Shown here: one piece after another, positions 18,023 through 27,437 of the stretch | Position numbering within the stretch: the stretch's first letter is position 1 | Layout of the letters: the number at the start of each line of letters is the position of its first letter | Assembly (NCBI RefSeq): GCF_042652345.1 | Contig: NZ_JBHSJJ010000002.1 | Span: 1-64,000, forward strand | Reading direction: 5' to 3' | DNA: 64,000 bases | Source: Negadavirga shengliensis | GTDB lineage: Bacteria; Bacteroidota; Bacteroidia; Cytophagales; Cyclobacteriaceae | Translations under genes and position numbers: made by a program | The notes under the pieces: generated by a model | The model's input: the letters and a program-made list of their open reading frames with translations, nothing else | Told to the model about the DNA's origin: nothing | The model's database searches: none

Positions 18023-18409
18023 TCATTTTCGAGGGATATTCTCCCACAAACCCATTAGATTACCTTCGCTATCCTTGAAATAGGCATAATATCCCATATC
18101 CGGCACCTCACCTTTTTCTACGACCATTTTGCCGCCTGCGGCTTCGATTTTTTTGGCGTGCTCATCGATGGAGGGTACTTCGATCGTGATGATGGGGTTG
18201 GTGACCGGCGCTTCTCTTTTGAATATGCCTCCGTTGATGGCACCACTTTCTTTATGCATATAATTTTCATCTACCGGTGAGGTGATGGCAAACGTATAGG
18301 GTTGTTCCCCGGGCATATCCTGTACATCCCAATCGAATACAGATGAATAAAACTGCTTTGCCCGGTCCTGATTGTCTGAGGGGATTTCGAAGTGTACTAC
18401 CTTGTTCAT
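18023..18409 (-). CDS. VOC family protein
   Basis: A 128-residue glyoxalase/bleomycin-resistance-type protein. The start is placed at 18409 (MNKVVHFEIPSDNQDRAKQF) because the 12 upstream codons are not like the family. Ending DSEGNLMGLWENI is the usual second-half metal-site region. No substrate can be inferred. It stands alone. Confidence 0.85.
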   Translation of the reverse strand: MNKVVHFEIPSDNQDRAKQFYSSVFDWDVQDMPGEQPYTFAITSPVDENYMHKESGAINGGIFKREAPVTNPIITIEVPSIDEHAKKIEAAGGKMVVEKGEVPDMGYYAYFKDSEGNLMGLWENIPRK

Positions 18410-18635
18410 ATTTGTTAGAAGTTTAAAATTTACAGACCTAACCAAAGATAATGAATTTCAAGGAGTTGCACTATCAATCCCATCACTAATACCTGGGTTG
18501 CTTTGTGGATATTCCCTAAAAGTTTTAACCGGTTTCAGGACAGTTTCATGTAGGGAAGTGGATCATGTTGGCCTTTAGTCATGCTTCCATCAAATCGCAA
18601 TAGTTTACATTAGTAAAATAAACTTTTATATATTA

Positions 18636-19406
18636 TTAAAATAAACCTACTTCCTGCCTATGAATTTTTATGGGCGAGGCGGTTTTGGGTATATTATAGA
18701 TCACCGGCATCTGCCCTTTCCATTGCTCCCACAAGTCCTCATCTGTGATAAGCATTGCCATGAAATGCCCGACATTGATGCGGCTTGTTTTTCCCGGATT
18801 GAATATCGCGCTTCTGGTGGGGGAAGCTTGTACGGCATATTCGGTTACTTCCCTTTCATTGGTTAAGGTGTCAGGACGGACAACCACCCATTCCATCAGC
18901 GGGTTTTGTTGACCAATGCTGTTCCACAGGTAATCCGCCGCCTTTTCGTTGTCGGTATGGGGTGGCAGGAGCAACCGGATCAAAGCCACCGCCATTTTCT
19001 CCTTTACTGAAACAGACTCATTTACACTGCTGTTTCCGGCCGTATTCATCAGGACGAATTTAATGGGCCTCTCAGGAGTACTCTCTAACGCCGCTTTGCA
19101 TAACAGCCGCACGGTATCGGTCACAAGCTTTCGGGGTTTCCCAAAAATGCCTTTCAAAGTCAGGTTATGTCCAAGACAGGAGGCAATTGCCTGACAGCCC
19201 GCAAGATGTCTTGCTATCTCGCCCACGCTCATTTCTGTGACGTTGGATGGGATGACGGTGATACGGTCATGGTTATTCCAGGCATCCGGAAAATTACTTG
19301 TGGGGCGGACAATCACTTTGACCTTTTGCCCTGCTTTTAACAATTGTTCTACAAGCAATTTCCCAGTTGCTCCGCTTGCTCCGACTATCAGTGTTGTCAT
19401 ACACAT
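18636..19406 (-). CDS. NAD(P)-binding NmrA-like protein
   Basis: A 256-residue atypical SDR. The N-terminal LIVGASGATGKLLVEQLL is a GxxGxxG dinucleotide-binding motif. The body (VLMNTAGNSS, WVVVRPDTLTN) fits NAD(P)H-binding (NAD_binding_10/NmrA) proteins, which often lack the SDR catalytic Tyr-Lys pair. The ATG two codons later (19400) is an equally good start. The function is unknown, probably an oxidoreductase or redox sensor. Confidence 0.82.
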   Translation of the reverse strand: MCMTTLIVGASGATGKLLVEQLLKAGQKVKVIVRPTSNFPDAWNNHDRITVIPSNVTEMSVGEIARHLAGCQAIASCLGHNLTLKGIFGKPRKLVTDTVRLLCKAALESTPERPIKFVLMNTAGNSSVNESVSVKEKMAVALIRLLLPPHTDNEKAADYLWNSIGQQNPLMEWVVVRPDTLTNEREVTEYAVQASPTRSAIFNPGKTSRINVGHFMAMLITDEDLWEQWKGQMPVIYNIPKTASPIKIHRQEVGLF

Positions 19407-19475
19407 AAGATTTGATGCACTGCCAATTATTTCAAGATATATTATTTATTCCCGAAACCGCTATACAGCGGCATT

Positions 19476-19982
19476 TTATTTGTACCCGAATATGGTGAAG
19501 GTTCCGCTATCTTCTTCGTAAGGTATAAAGCATTCTTTCAGTATCTGCTCAAATTGTCCGGATTCATCAAGTATTTCGGGTTTAACCAAGCGCCCCCTGT
19601 ACCGGGCATAGCGTGGTCTTATTTTCATCCACTCGATTTCAAAAAATAACGGCAATCCTTCATTGTAAAATGGTGTCCAATCTCCCAAATATTGTGGAGC
19701 ATCGCTTAATATCAACTTTTTATAATCCGTCTCGTCCAGCACAAGCTTTTGGATATAAGGAGGTGGAAATGGCAACTTCTTCACTGATTCCTGGAGCTCC
19801 ATCCATTTCGTATCATTCATGATCGGCGCTAAGCCTTTTTGATGGACAATGCGTTCTACCTGTTTTTTCAAATTCAGGATATGGGGGTCGTTTTCGCTAA
19901 AGTATTTGTACTTCTCTCTTTCCGTAACATGATCCTTTCCATCAAAATAAGTGTACAGTTTTTGTCTTTCTTCAATATTCAT
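19476..19982 (-). CDS. DUF6678-like protein
   Basis: A 168-residue soluble protein with no signal or TM. WMELQESVKKLPFPPPY, GDWTPFYNEGLP, IEWMKIRPRY and IPYEEDSGTFTIFGYK form a pattern I associate with DUF6678; members occur near polymorphic-toxin immunity genes in some genomes, but no toxin is seen here. The family call is from memory of the pattern, and its function is unknown. Confidence 0.6.
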   Translation of the reverse strand: MNIEERQKLYTYFDGKDHVTEREKYKYFSENDPHILNLKKQVERIVHQKGLAPIMNDTKWMELQESVKKLPFPPPYIQKLVLDETDYKKLILSDAPQYLGDWTPFYNEGLPLFFEIEWMKIRPRYARYRGRLVKPEILDESGQFEQILKECFIPYEEDSGTFTIFGYK

Positions 19983-20037
19983 AACCTAACCTGATGTTTA
20001 AAAACTACTTTTTAGATGCTCCGTAGCGGAACTCGGT

Positions 20038-22020
20038 TTACTGTCTTACCAGCCGCATTACCTGTCCGCCGCCGGATGCCAGTTTCAAGGTAAGCACATC
20101 GTTCCTATTTACTGTTTGAATCTGTTTTATCAGGTGATTGGGATTTTGTGCAACATCCGGCGCATCGGTATAAATTTCGGCAGTATAATCACCAGGCGCC
20201 AAAAAATCCAGCGGCACTTTGATGGTCCTTGGCTCACCATTATTCAGGCTGCCGATATACCAGTCAGTCCCCTTACGGCGTGCAATTGTAATATAGTTGC
20301 CAACTTCCGCATCCGGCACCAGGGTCTCGTCCCAGGTGGTTGGCACTTCTTTCAAAAAACCGAAACCTTGCTGACCTTCATAAGCCGCAGGATAATCGCA
20401 TAAGGAAGCAAGGTAACTTTCCAGTACCACGTACATGGCAAGCATATGGCATCGGGTACCCACCATAAGAGGCCGGGTATATTGTGTCTTAAACTCAGAC
20501 TCGGGAACGGCCCTGAATCCACCTAAATGATAATCCGTGGGCCCGGCAAGCAGGCGTGTAAAGGGCATGATAATGTCGTGATCGGGACTTAACCCTTCTT
20601 TCCTCCATTTGTTGACTTCATAATTTAAGGTGCCCTCACGAGTGAACTCATTGGGATAGGTCCGGCTAAGGCCTGTTGGCTTAAAAGAGCCATGAAACTG
20701 GATATAAAGCTTGTGTTTGGCTGCACTGGCTAAAATTTCTTCCTGAATGTTCACCATTTCCTGATCGTCCCGATCCATAAAATCCACCATCATTCCGCTT
20801 ATGCCCCATTTCTCGAACTGGGCAAAATTCTCCTCCAGCTTGGGGTAAATGGCTTCCCAATGAACCCATACATGAATCCCCACTCCTTTCTGTTTGGCAT
20901 AATCACAAACCAGCTGCATATCCAGTCCCGGCACCTGCCTGATCACACCATCGTCTACCCGGGCGGTACTATAATCCGTACCGTCATGCACATACCAGGC
21001 CATGCCCCCATATCCGATCACAGCATGGTAATCTATGTTGTTGCGGGCGCAAAAATCAATATAGTATTTATTTGTCTCAAAGTTAATTCCGGGCGCGAAA
21101 GTCGTGTCGGGCGTCACATCCCCATTCCACCAGTGGAAAGTGGTCTTTCCCGGCTTTATCCAGGAGAAGTCCTCCATTCTGGCAGGCTCATTCAAACTGG
21201 TGAGCATATTGGATTCAATAAGAGCACCGATCCGGCCGCTGATCATCATTACCCGCCAAGGCGTGCGATGAGGCAAACTTGCTTTCACCTTCGCTTCATT
21301 TTGCCCGGGAAGCGGAGACAGCTGGCTCCTGAGGATACCATCATGCTTGACCAGATACATACCGGCATAATCTCTCAAAGCAGCTTCGGTTATGGCCATG
21401 TAAGTTTTTCCCGGGAATTCGAACAGCGCAGGCATGTCCATAAGCAGACCCGGTTCCACCTGGCTGAGTGGAAGCATATGATAGGGTCCCTCGTGACTGT
21501 GGGTATAATTCTCAAAAAGAAGGGTGTATACGGTGGGGTCTCCCGATAGGTTAAAAGTGCTGTTTTCCTCTGTCAGCGTATATACTGACCAGTTTTTTTG
21601 CTCAGGAAATTCATACCGGAAGGCCAGCCCGTCATTAAAGACCCGTACCACCAGGTTAATCTGTCGTTTTGCCTCGCTTCCTTCGACTAAAGGAATAATA
21701 ACTTCATGGTACTGGTTCCGCACACTTTTTGTCTTACCTACCACCAGATCGTACATTTCATCAACCTCAGTAAAAAGCGGGCCAAGGGAATGCAGGCCCG
21801 GCCCGAAATCACCTTTTTCTTTAAAAGAAAGACCCAATTCCGAATCTTCTATAAGTATGCTCCCTTTGTATGCCACTTGGTAAACAGGCGCTTTTTCCGT
21901 GATGCTGAACGAAAACAGGATATTGCCGTCAGGCGATTCCAACTGGATGTTTTTTTGAGGGAATACAGGCCCTGCAATGAAAAGCAAAATAATTAGTGGA
22001 AGGGTAAGAAAGAATTTCAT
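20038..22020 (-). CDS. Glycoside hydrolase family 97
   Basis: A 660-residue secreted enzyme: signal peptide ending near PVFPQ (residue 22), an N-terminal GH97 beta-sandwich to about residue 280, a TIM barrel to about 560, and a C-terminal beta domain. The barrel carries GIHVWVHWEAI, MMVDFMDRDDQ, QFHGSFKPTGLSRTYPN and TREG. GH97 includes inverting alpha-glucosidases and retaining alpha-galactosidases. Asp413 in VDFMD lies where retaining members have their nucleophile, but the mechanism is not secure from sequence alone. It is probably periplasmic or surface alpha-glycosidase, divergent from P3 with no Sus genes beside it. Confidence 0.92.
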   Translation of the reverse strand: MKFFLTLPLIILLFIAGPVFPQKNIQLESPDGNILFSFSITEKAPVYQVAYKGSILIEDSELGLSFKEKGDFGPGLHSLGPLFTEVDEMYDLVVGKTKSVRNQYHEVIIPLVEGSEAKRQINLVVRVFNDGLAFRYEFPEQKNWSVYTLTEENSTFNLSGDPTVYTLLFENYTHSHEGPYHMLPLSQVEPGLLMDMPALFEFPGKTYMAITEAALRDYAGMYLVKHDGILRSQLSPLPGQNEAKVKASLPHRTPWRVMMISGRIGALIESNMLTSLNEPARMEDFSWIKPGKTTFHWWNGDVTPDTTFAPGINFETNKYYIDFCARNNIDYHAVIGYGGMAWYVHDGTDYSTARVDDGVIRQVPGLDMQLVCDYAKQKGVGIHVWVHWEAIYPKLEENFAQFEKWGISGMMVDFMDRDDQEMVNIQEEILASAAKHKLYIQFHGSFKPTGLSRTYPNEFTREGTLNYEVNKWRKEGLSPDHDIIMPFTRLLAGPTDYHLGGFRAVPESEFKTQYTRPLMVGTRCHMLAMYVVLESYLASLCDYPAAYEGQQGFGFLKEVPTTWDETLVPDAEVGNYITIARRKGTDWYIGSLNNGEPRTIKVPLDFLAPGDYTAEIYTDAPDVAQNPNHLIKQIQTVNRNDVLTLKLASGGGQVMRLVRQ

Positions 22021-22246
22021 GGTCTCCTGATATTGAAATTATGCAGCAACAATATACTTGATTGGTTTTCTTTTACCAATTTGTGGCTGTTCCTATTGAA
22101 GAAACCAATCTGTTGGGAGGTCGAGACCAGAGGATCATACCTGCTTCAGGCGCAAACCTGATGAAATTTCATGCTTAAATAGCCTGGCGATAGTGGAGGA
22201 AAAGTAATGATGGGAGGAGGCCAACTGGATTAAAACGACCGTTGGC
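22021..22246. other. Intergenic region between GH97 and P3
   Basis: No gene is seen. It holds the GH97 promoter region on the minus strand (no clear box recognised) and leads into site S2. Confidence 0.4.
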
Positions 22247-22336
22247 GGACGGTTTCGTCCGAAAAGAAAAGACTGAAGCAGGAAAAAGATGAGTTATTGG
22301 TCTATACAGGGCGATTTTCACTGGCATGGAAGTCGC
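22247..22336 (+). promoter_or_regulatory. Site S2: perfect palindrome plus sigma-54-like promoter of P3
   Basis: CGGACGGTTTCGTCCG (22247-22262) is a perfect 6-bp inverted repeat with a 4-base spacer. CTGGCATGGAAGTCGC (22321-22336) matches the sigma-54 pattern with GG and GC at the correct 12-bp spacing. The -24 G lies 61 bp after the palindrome. The P3 ATG is 84 bp further. Confidence 0.7.
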
Positions 22337-22406
22337 TAAACAGATTTACTGGTTGCCGTCAATCTGTATCCGCTGATCTCTGATTCCGGATCTTAACATT
22401 ACAACC

Positions 22407-24839
22407 ATGTGGAAAAACTATCTTAAAATTGCCTGGAGAAACCTGCTCAAAAACAAGGGGTATTCGTTCATCAATATAGGAGGACTGGCCTTGGGGATGG
22501 CTGTTGCTATCCTGAATGGCCTGTGGATATGGGACGAACTGTCCTTTAACAAATACCACGATAATTATGACCGGGTTGCCCAGATAGCTATCACTGGAAC
22601 CTATGACACTGGAACCTATGAGGGAGAAGAATATATCGGTACAACAATGGTTTATCCATTGGGGACGAAACTTATCGACCACTATAAGGAAGATTTTGAA
22701 CATATTGTCAGGATCTCCTGGAACAGTGAGCAAATCCTTTCATCCAGTGAAAAAAGTTTAGCGGGAACTGGTCACTATGTGGATGAAGGAGCACCGGAGC
22801 TTTTCACCTTTAAAATGACCCATGGTTTCAGGGCCGGATTAAAAAACACGCATTCCATCATGCTTTCTGCTTCAATGGCAAAGGCCCTTTTTGGTGGGGA
22901 TGATCCTATTAATAAGGTAATCCGCATGAACAACAAAACAGATGTAACGGTTACCGGGGTTTACGAGGATTTTCCGCATAACAGCAAATTCCATCATGTC
23001 AATTTTTTTGCACCATGGGACTTATTTCTTTTGGAGAATAAATGGATAGAAGAAAACACATTGACTGACTGGCGGAATCATTTTATCCAGATATATGTGC
23101 AAATTCCCTCCACTTCCACTTTTCACAAAGTATCCGATAAGATAAAGGATGTTCTGGAGGCTGATCCGGCTGATGCCGAACAGTTTATGCAACAAGGGCG
23201 TCATGTCATTCTATATCCAATGAGCCGGTGGCATTTATTCCCGCCTTACACCGGACCCTCTGAATTAGAACCTGTCAAAATGGTCTGGCTGGTCGGTTCT
23301 ATCGGGATGTTTGTTCTGCTTTTGGCATGCATTAATTTCATGAATTTAAGCACCGCCCGTTCTGAAAAAAGAGCCAAGGAAGTAGGTGTCAGAAAAACGG
23401 TCGGTTCGGCACGAAACCAATTAATCTATCAATTCTTCAGTGAATCTTTTTTGGTGGTGATTTTAGCATTTGCAGTCGCCCTTCTGCTCGTTGCCCTCCT
23501 ATTGCCCTGGTTTAACGGATTAGCTGCCAAACAAATGGTCCTGCCATGGTCTCTTCCAGGCTTTTGGCTTCTAAGCGGGCTCTTCATTTTATTTACGGGT
23601 TTATTGGCAGGCAGCTACCCTGCTTTGTTTTTGTCTTCTTTCCAACCTGTGAAGGCATTAAAAGGTACGTTTCGTCTGGGACCTTATGCATCCGTCCCCA
23701 GAAAAGTATTAGTCGTAATTCAGTTCAGTATCTCCATCGTCCTGATTATCGGCACAACTATTATTTATCAGCAGATCCAGTTTGGCAAAAACCGTCCAGT
23801 CGGCTATAGCAGGGAAGGGCTGATTACCATGCAGATGAAATCGGAGGATTTCTATAAAAAGTATGAATCCCTGAGAACAGAACTCAAAAACACGGGCTTG
23901 GTAGAAGAAATGTCCGGATCCATGGGCAGAATAACCCAATTGGCCTCAGGTAACGGTGGTTTTGACTGGGAGGGCAAGGATCCAAATAACGATGCAAATT
24001 TTGGAACACTGGCCATCACACACGAGCATGGTAATACGATTGGTTGGCAGGTTGTGGAAGGAAGGGATTTTTCAAGGGAATTTGCAAGCGACTCTTCAGG
24101 CATGGTGATCAATGAAGCGGCAGCAAAACAGATGGGCCTGGAAAACCCGGTAGGGCAATCGGTAACCTGGAACTGGTGGGAAGGTAACCGGGAGCCGATG
24201 GACTATAAGATATTGGGAGTAATTAAAGATATGGTGATGGAATCTCCATATGAACCGGTTAAGCCCACGGTTTTCTATATAAAAGGGCATAACGGCAGGA
24301 TTAATTGGATCAACATCAGAATGAACCCTAAAGTCAGTATCAGTGAGGCGCTTCCTAAAATAGAAGCTGTATTCAAAAAGATAATCCCCTCAGTACCGTT
24401 TGATTATAGCTTTGTTGATGAGGAATACAAAACAAAATTTACAGCGGAAGAGCAAATTGGAAAACTGACCACGTTCTTTGGAATCCTCGCCGTTTTCATC
24501 AGTTGTCTGGGATTGTTCGGACTGGCATCTTATGTGGCGGAACAGCGTACCAAAGAGATTGGTATCCGGCAGATTTTGGGGGCCACCGTAGCCAACCTGT
24601 GGGGCTTATTGTCTAAGGAATTTATGGTACTGGTTATCATCTCATGTGTCATTGCTATTCCGATATCTTCCTATTTTATGAAGAACTGGTTGGATAATTT
24701 TGTCTACCGAACAAACTTATCAGTATGGATATTTGCAGGAGCGAGTCTCGGAGCGTTCTTGATCGCCTTATCTACCGTCAGTTTTCAGATTTTAAAAGCT
24801 GTTTTCACCAATCCTGTTGAGTCTTTGCGTTCGGAGTGA
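22407..24839 (+). CDS. Permease P3, double FtsX/MacB-like
   Basis: 810 residues; starts MWKNYLKIAWRNLLKNKG, the commonest N-terminus in this family. TM1 is about 20-42. The middle TM bundle starts near 292 (MFVLLLACINFMNLSTA), TM5 is near 432, and the last bundle is from about 690. Loop motifs are KEVGVRKTVGSAR (about 325) and KEIGIRQILGAT (about 717). It ends in NPVESLRSE. It is the first of three permeases in a row (P3-P4-P5) and the only one of them with an S-type site, so it probably heads a transcript. It has no ATPase domain. Confidence 0.9.
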   Translation: MWKNYLKIAWRNLLKNKGYSFINIGGLALGMAVAILNGLWIWDELSFNKYHDNYDRVAQIAITGTYDTGTYEGEEYIGTTMVYPLGTKLIDHYKEDFEHIVRISWNSEQILSSSEKSLAGTGHYVDEGAPELFTFKMTHGFRAGLKNTHSIMLSASMAKALFGGDDPINKVIRMNNKTDVTVTGVYEDFPHNSKFHHVNFFAPWDLFLLENKWIEENTLTDWRNHFIQIYVQIPSTSTFHKVSDKIKDVLEADPADAEQFMQQGRHVILYPMSRWHLFPPYTGPSELEPVKMVWLVGSIGMFVLLLACINFMNLSTARSEKRAKEVGVRKTVGSARNQLIYQFFSESFLVVILAFAVALLLVALLLPWFNGLAAKQMVLPWSLPGFWLLSGLFILFTGLLAGSYPALFLSSFQPVKALKGTFRLGPYASVPRKVLVVIQFSISIVLIIGTTIIYQQIQFGKNRPVGYSREGLITMQMKSEDFYKKYESLRTELKNTGLVEEMSGSMGRITQLASGNGGFDWEGKDPNNDANFGTLAITHEHGNTIGWQVVEGRDFSREFASDSSGMVINEAAAKQMGLENPVGQSVTWNWWEGNREPMDYKILGVIKDMVMESPYEPVKPTVFYIKGHNGRINWINIRMNPKVSISEALPKIEAVFKKIIPSVPFDYSFVDEEYKTKFTAEEQIGKLTTFFGILAVFISCLGLFGLASYVAEQRTKEIGIRQILGATVANLWGLLSKEFMVLVIISCVIAIPISSYFMKNWLDNFVYRTNLSVWIFAGASLGAFLIALSTVSFQILKAVFTNPVESLRSE

Positions 24840-24945
24840 AAGGTGAGGGATGTTATCATGATCTTGGCATCATAGGGGCTGGGCTGGCATTTATAAAGTT
24901 ATGAGAACATGGTGAAAACTATTTTCGCTCAGAAACATAAATAAT

Positions 24946-27354
24946 ATGTGGAAAAACTATCTTAAAACCGCCTGGAGAAACCTGTGGAAAAACAGGTTTT
25001 ATTCTTTGATCAACATATCCGGCCTGGCTATCGGTCTGGCTGCCTGTATAGTGATTCTGTTGTTTGTCTTTTATGAAAGGAGTTTTGACAGTTTCCATAC
25101 TAAAAATATCTACCGTCTCAATGAAGTTCAGAAATGGGAAGGAATGGTCGCTCCTCAGAACGTGGCCTTGTCCATGTTCCCCATGGGACCCACCTTAAGG
25201 GATGAATTTCCGGAAATACTGAATTTTACCCGGATCAATAATTTTGGGAAAGTGGCTTTACGGACCGAAACAAGAAGTATCACCATTCCGGAGGCTCTTT
25301 GGGCGGATTCCACATTCCTGCAGCTCTTTGATTTCGAGCTGATTGCCGGAGACCGGAACACGGCCCTGCAAAAGCCCAACAGCGTGGTGCTGACCAAAAA
25401 ATCGGCCTTTAGCCTCTTTGGAGAGGAAGATGCCCTGGGCCAATCTGTAACCCATTACGGACGTGATACCCTTTCGTTTATGGTAACCGGTATTTCGGAA
25501 GATGTCCCGGATAATTCCCACCTGAAGTTCGGGGGCCTGTTTTCCTTCAATACCATTACAGGCCCCCGGCATATGGAAAACTGGGGAGGCAATTGGTTGG
25601 TGACCTATCTGGAACTGGCCAACGGTACCGACCTGAAAGCATTGGAGGATAAATTTCCTGCCTACCTGCAAAGCCATATGGGAGAGGAAAGAGCCAAAGG
25701 CTATGAACTCTTCCTGCAACCCCTTCAGGAAGTCCATGCCTATTCCACTAATATCACGCACGATTACCTCAATTACCAGAAGTTCGACAGCAACTATACG
25801 GCCGTTTTTTCCATTATCGCCATCATGGTGTTGATCATAGCTTCCATTAACTTTATAAACCTTTCTTCAGCAAGGTCCGCCGGCCGGGCAAAAGAAATCG
25901 GTGTGCGGAAAACCGTCGGAGCAAAACGGTTGCAACTTTATTTTCAGTTTATCGGTGAATCCGTCTTACTCTGCTTCATTGCCTTGCTGTTGTCCCTTGT
26001 CTTGGTGGCTCTGCTACTTCCTTATGTCAACCACTTAAGTCAAAGACAGATTGATTTTCCCTTATTCAGTGATGCCCGGTTTGTGATGGCTTTATTGATA
26101 GGCACGCTTGCGGCGGGTGTTTTATCGGGACTATATCCGGCGGCCTACCTTTCCTCTTTTCAACCCACCAAAGTACTGAAAGGTACGCCACAAACCGGCA
26201 GGGGCAAGCCTCTTTTCAGAAATATTCTTGTCATAGGCCAGTTCTCCAGTGCAGTATTTCTGATCATAGCCACCGTATTTGCTACAGAACAGCTTCGTTT
26301 TATGCAAAAAAAAGACCCGGGATTTCAGCGTGAACAGGTAGTCACTGTCCCCTTAGACAGCAAATCAAACCCCAAATATGAAGCCCTGAAACAGGAACTT
26401 CTTTCCAGTACCTTTATCAACGGTGTCACTGCATCACAGCAAAAGCTGGGCAACAACCTTCATCAGACGGGAGTCAGCTACCATGGCAACGGCCCTGTAA
26501 GGCAACTGGCAACCTCACAGGTTGTTGTTGATCCGGATTTCCTGAATGTATATCAGATTTCTTTGGTGGCTGGAAGAAACTTTTCCGCGGATTATGACAG
26601 CGAAAACGGCAGGACCTATATTATCAATGAAACCCTGGCCCGCGAACTGCTCAGAGATGAGCCGGAAACACCTATTGAATCTTTGATAGGGAGAGGTTTT
26701 GGCTTTAGCGGATTAGATTCTTTGGGGAAAATTATCGGTGTCGCAAGAGACTTTAATTTCAATTCTCTCCACCATAAGATAGAAACCCTTTGCCTGTTCA
26801 ACCAGAAGGATTGGGGATATGGAGAGGTATCCATCAAAATAAATGGGGAAAAAGCCAATGAAGCCGTGGGCTATATCCAATCCACCTGGAACAGGATCGT
26901 TCCGGAAAGTGAATTCGAGTATGAATTTCTGGACGACCATTTTGCCAGGCTATACCGGGCAGACAATACCCTTAGCGAGATCGTCGGTGTTCTTACCATA
27001 CTGGCCATACTGATCTCCTGTTTGGGTCTGTTTGGACTCGCTTCCTTTTCGGCAGAGCAAAGGATCAAGGAAATCGGAATCAGAAAGGTACTTGGCGCTA
27101 CAATACAGAATGTCGTTGCCATCATATCCAGGGATTTCATAAAACTGGTGTTTATTGCCAATCTGATCGCCTGGCCGTTGGCGTGGTATGCGCTTGACAG
27201 GTGGCTGCAGGATTTTGCTTTTAGGATCGAAATCGAATGGTGGGTATTTATCCTGGCGGGAATTGCATCTGTATGCATCGCCTTGGTCACCGTCAGCTTC
27301 CAGTCCATCAAAGCCGCACTGATGAATCCTGTTAATTCACTACGGACCGAGTAA
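24946..27354 (+). CDS. Permease P4, double FtsX/MacB-like
   Basis: 802 residues, same topology as P3; N-terminus MWKNYLKTAWRNLWKNRF. Loop motifs are KEIGVRKTVGAKR (about 316) and KEIGIRKVLGAT (about 708). The tail is NPVNSLRTE, a variant of the family ending. It lies 106 bp after P3 in the same direction. A weak TGGCA element precedes it but no palindrome at the usual distance, so co-transcription with P3 is the simpler view. Confidence 0.9.
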   Translation: MWKNYLKTAWRNLWKNRFYSLINISGLAIGLAACIVILLFVFYERSFDSFHTKNIYRLNEVQKWEGMVAPQNVALSMFPMGPTLRDEFPEILNFTRINNFGKVALRTETRSITIPEALWADSTFLQLFDFELIAGDRNTALQKPNSVVLTKKSAFSLFGEEDALGQSVTHYGRDTLSFMVTGISEDVPDNSHLKFGGLFSFNTITGPRHMENWGGNWLVTYLELANGTDLKALEDKFPAYLQSHMGEERAKGYELFLQPLQEVHAYSTNITHDYLNYQKFDSNYTAVFSIIAIMVLIIASINFINLSSARSAGRAKEIGVRKTVGAKRLQLYFQFIGESVLLCFIALLLSLVLVALLLPYVNHLSQRQIDFPLFSDARFVMALLIGTLAAGVLSGLYPAAYLSSFQPTKVLKGTPQTGRGKPLFRNILVIGQFSSAVFLIIATVFATEQLRFMQKKDPGFQREQVVTVPLDSKSNPKYEALKQELLSSTFINGVTASQQKLGNNLHQTGVSYHGNGPVRQLATSQVVVDPDFLNVYQISLVAGRNFSADYDSENGRTYIINETLARELLRDEPETPIESLIGRGFGFSGLDSLGKIIGVARDFNFNSLHHKIETLCLFNQKDWGYGEVSIKINGEKANEAVGYIQSTWNRIVPESEFEYEFLDDHFARLYRADNTLSEIVGVLTILAILISCLGLFGLASFSAEQRIKEIGIRKVLGATIQNVVAIISRDFIKLVFIANLIAWPLAWYALDRWLQDFAFRIEIEWWVFILAGIASVCIALVTVSFQSIKAALMNPVNSLRTE

Positions 27355-27437
27355 GGTATGGAATATTGGTTAAATAGAAAGTGATTTAGTTTTTGTCAAA
27401 CTGATTAATCCATCAACGGCATTAAAAAACCATAGGG

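Noticed and set aside
24864..24879. TTGGCAT-like element upstream of P4 as an eighth sigma-54 site
   Set aside because: No palindrome lies at the expected 61-75 bp distance, and the -12 half is GGGC without the T seen in all seven sites.
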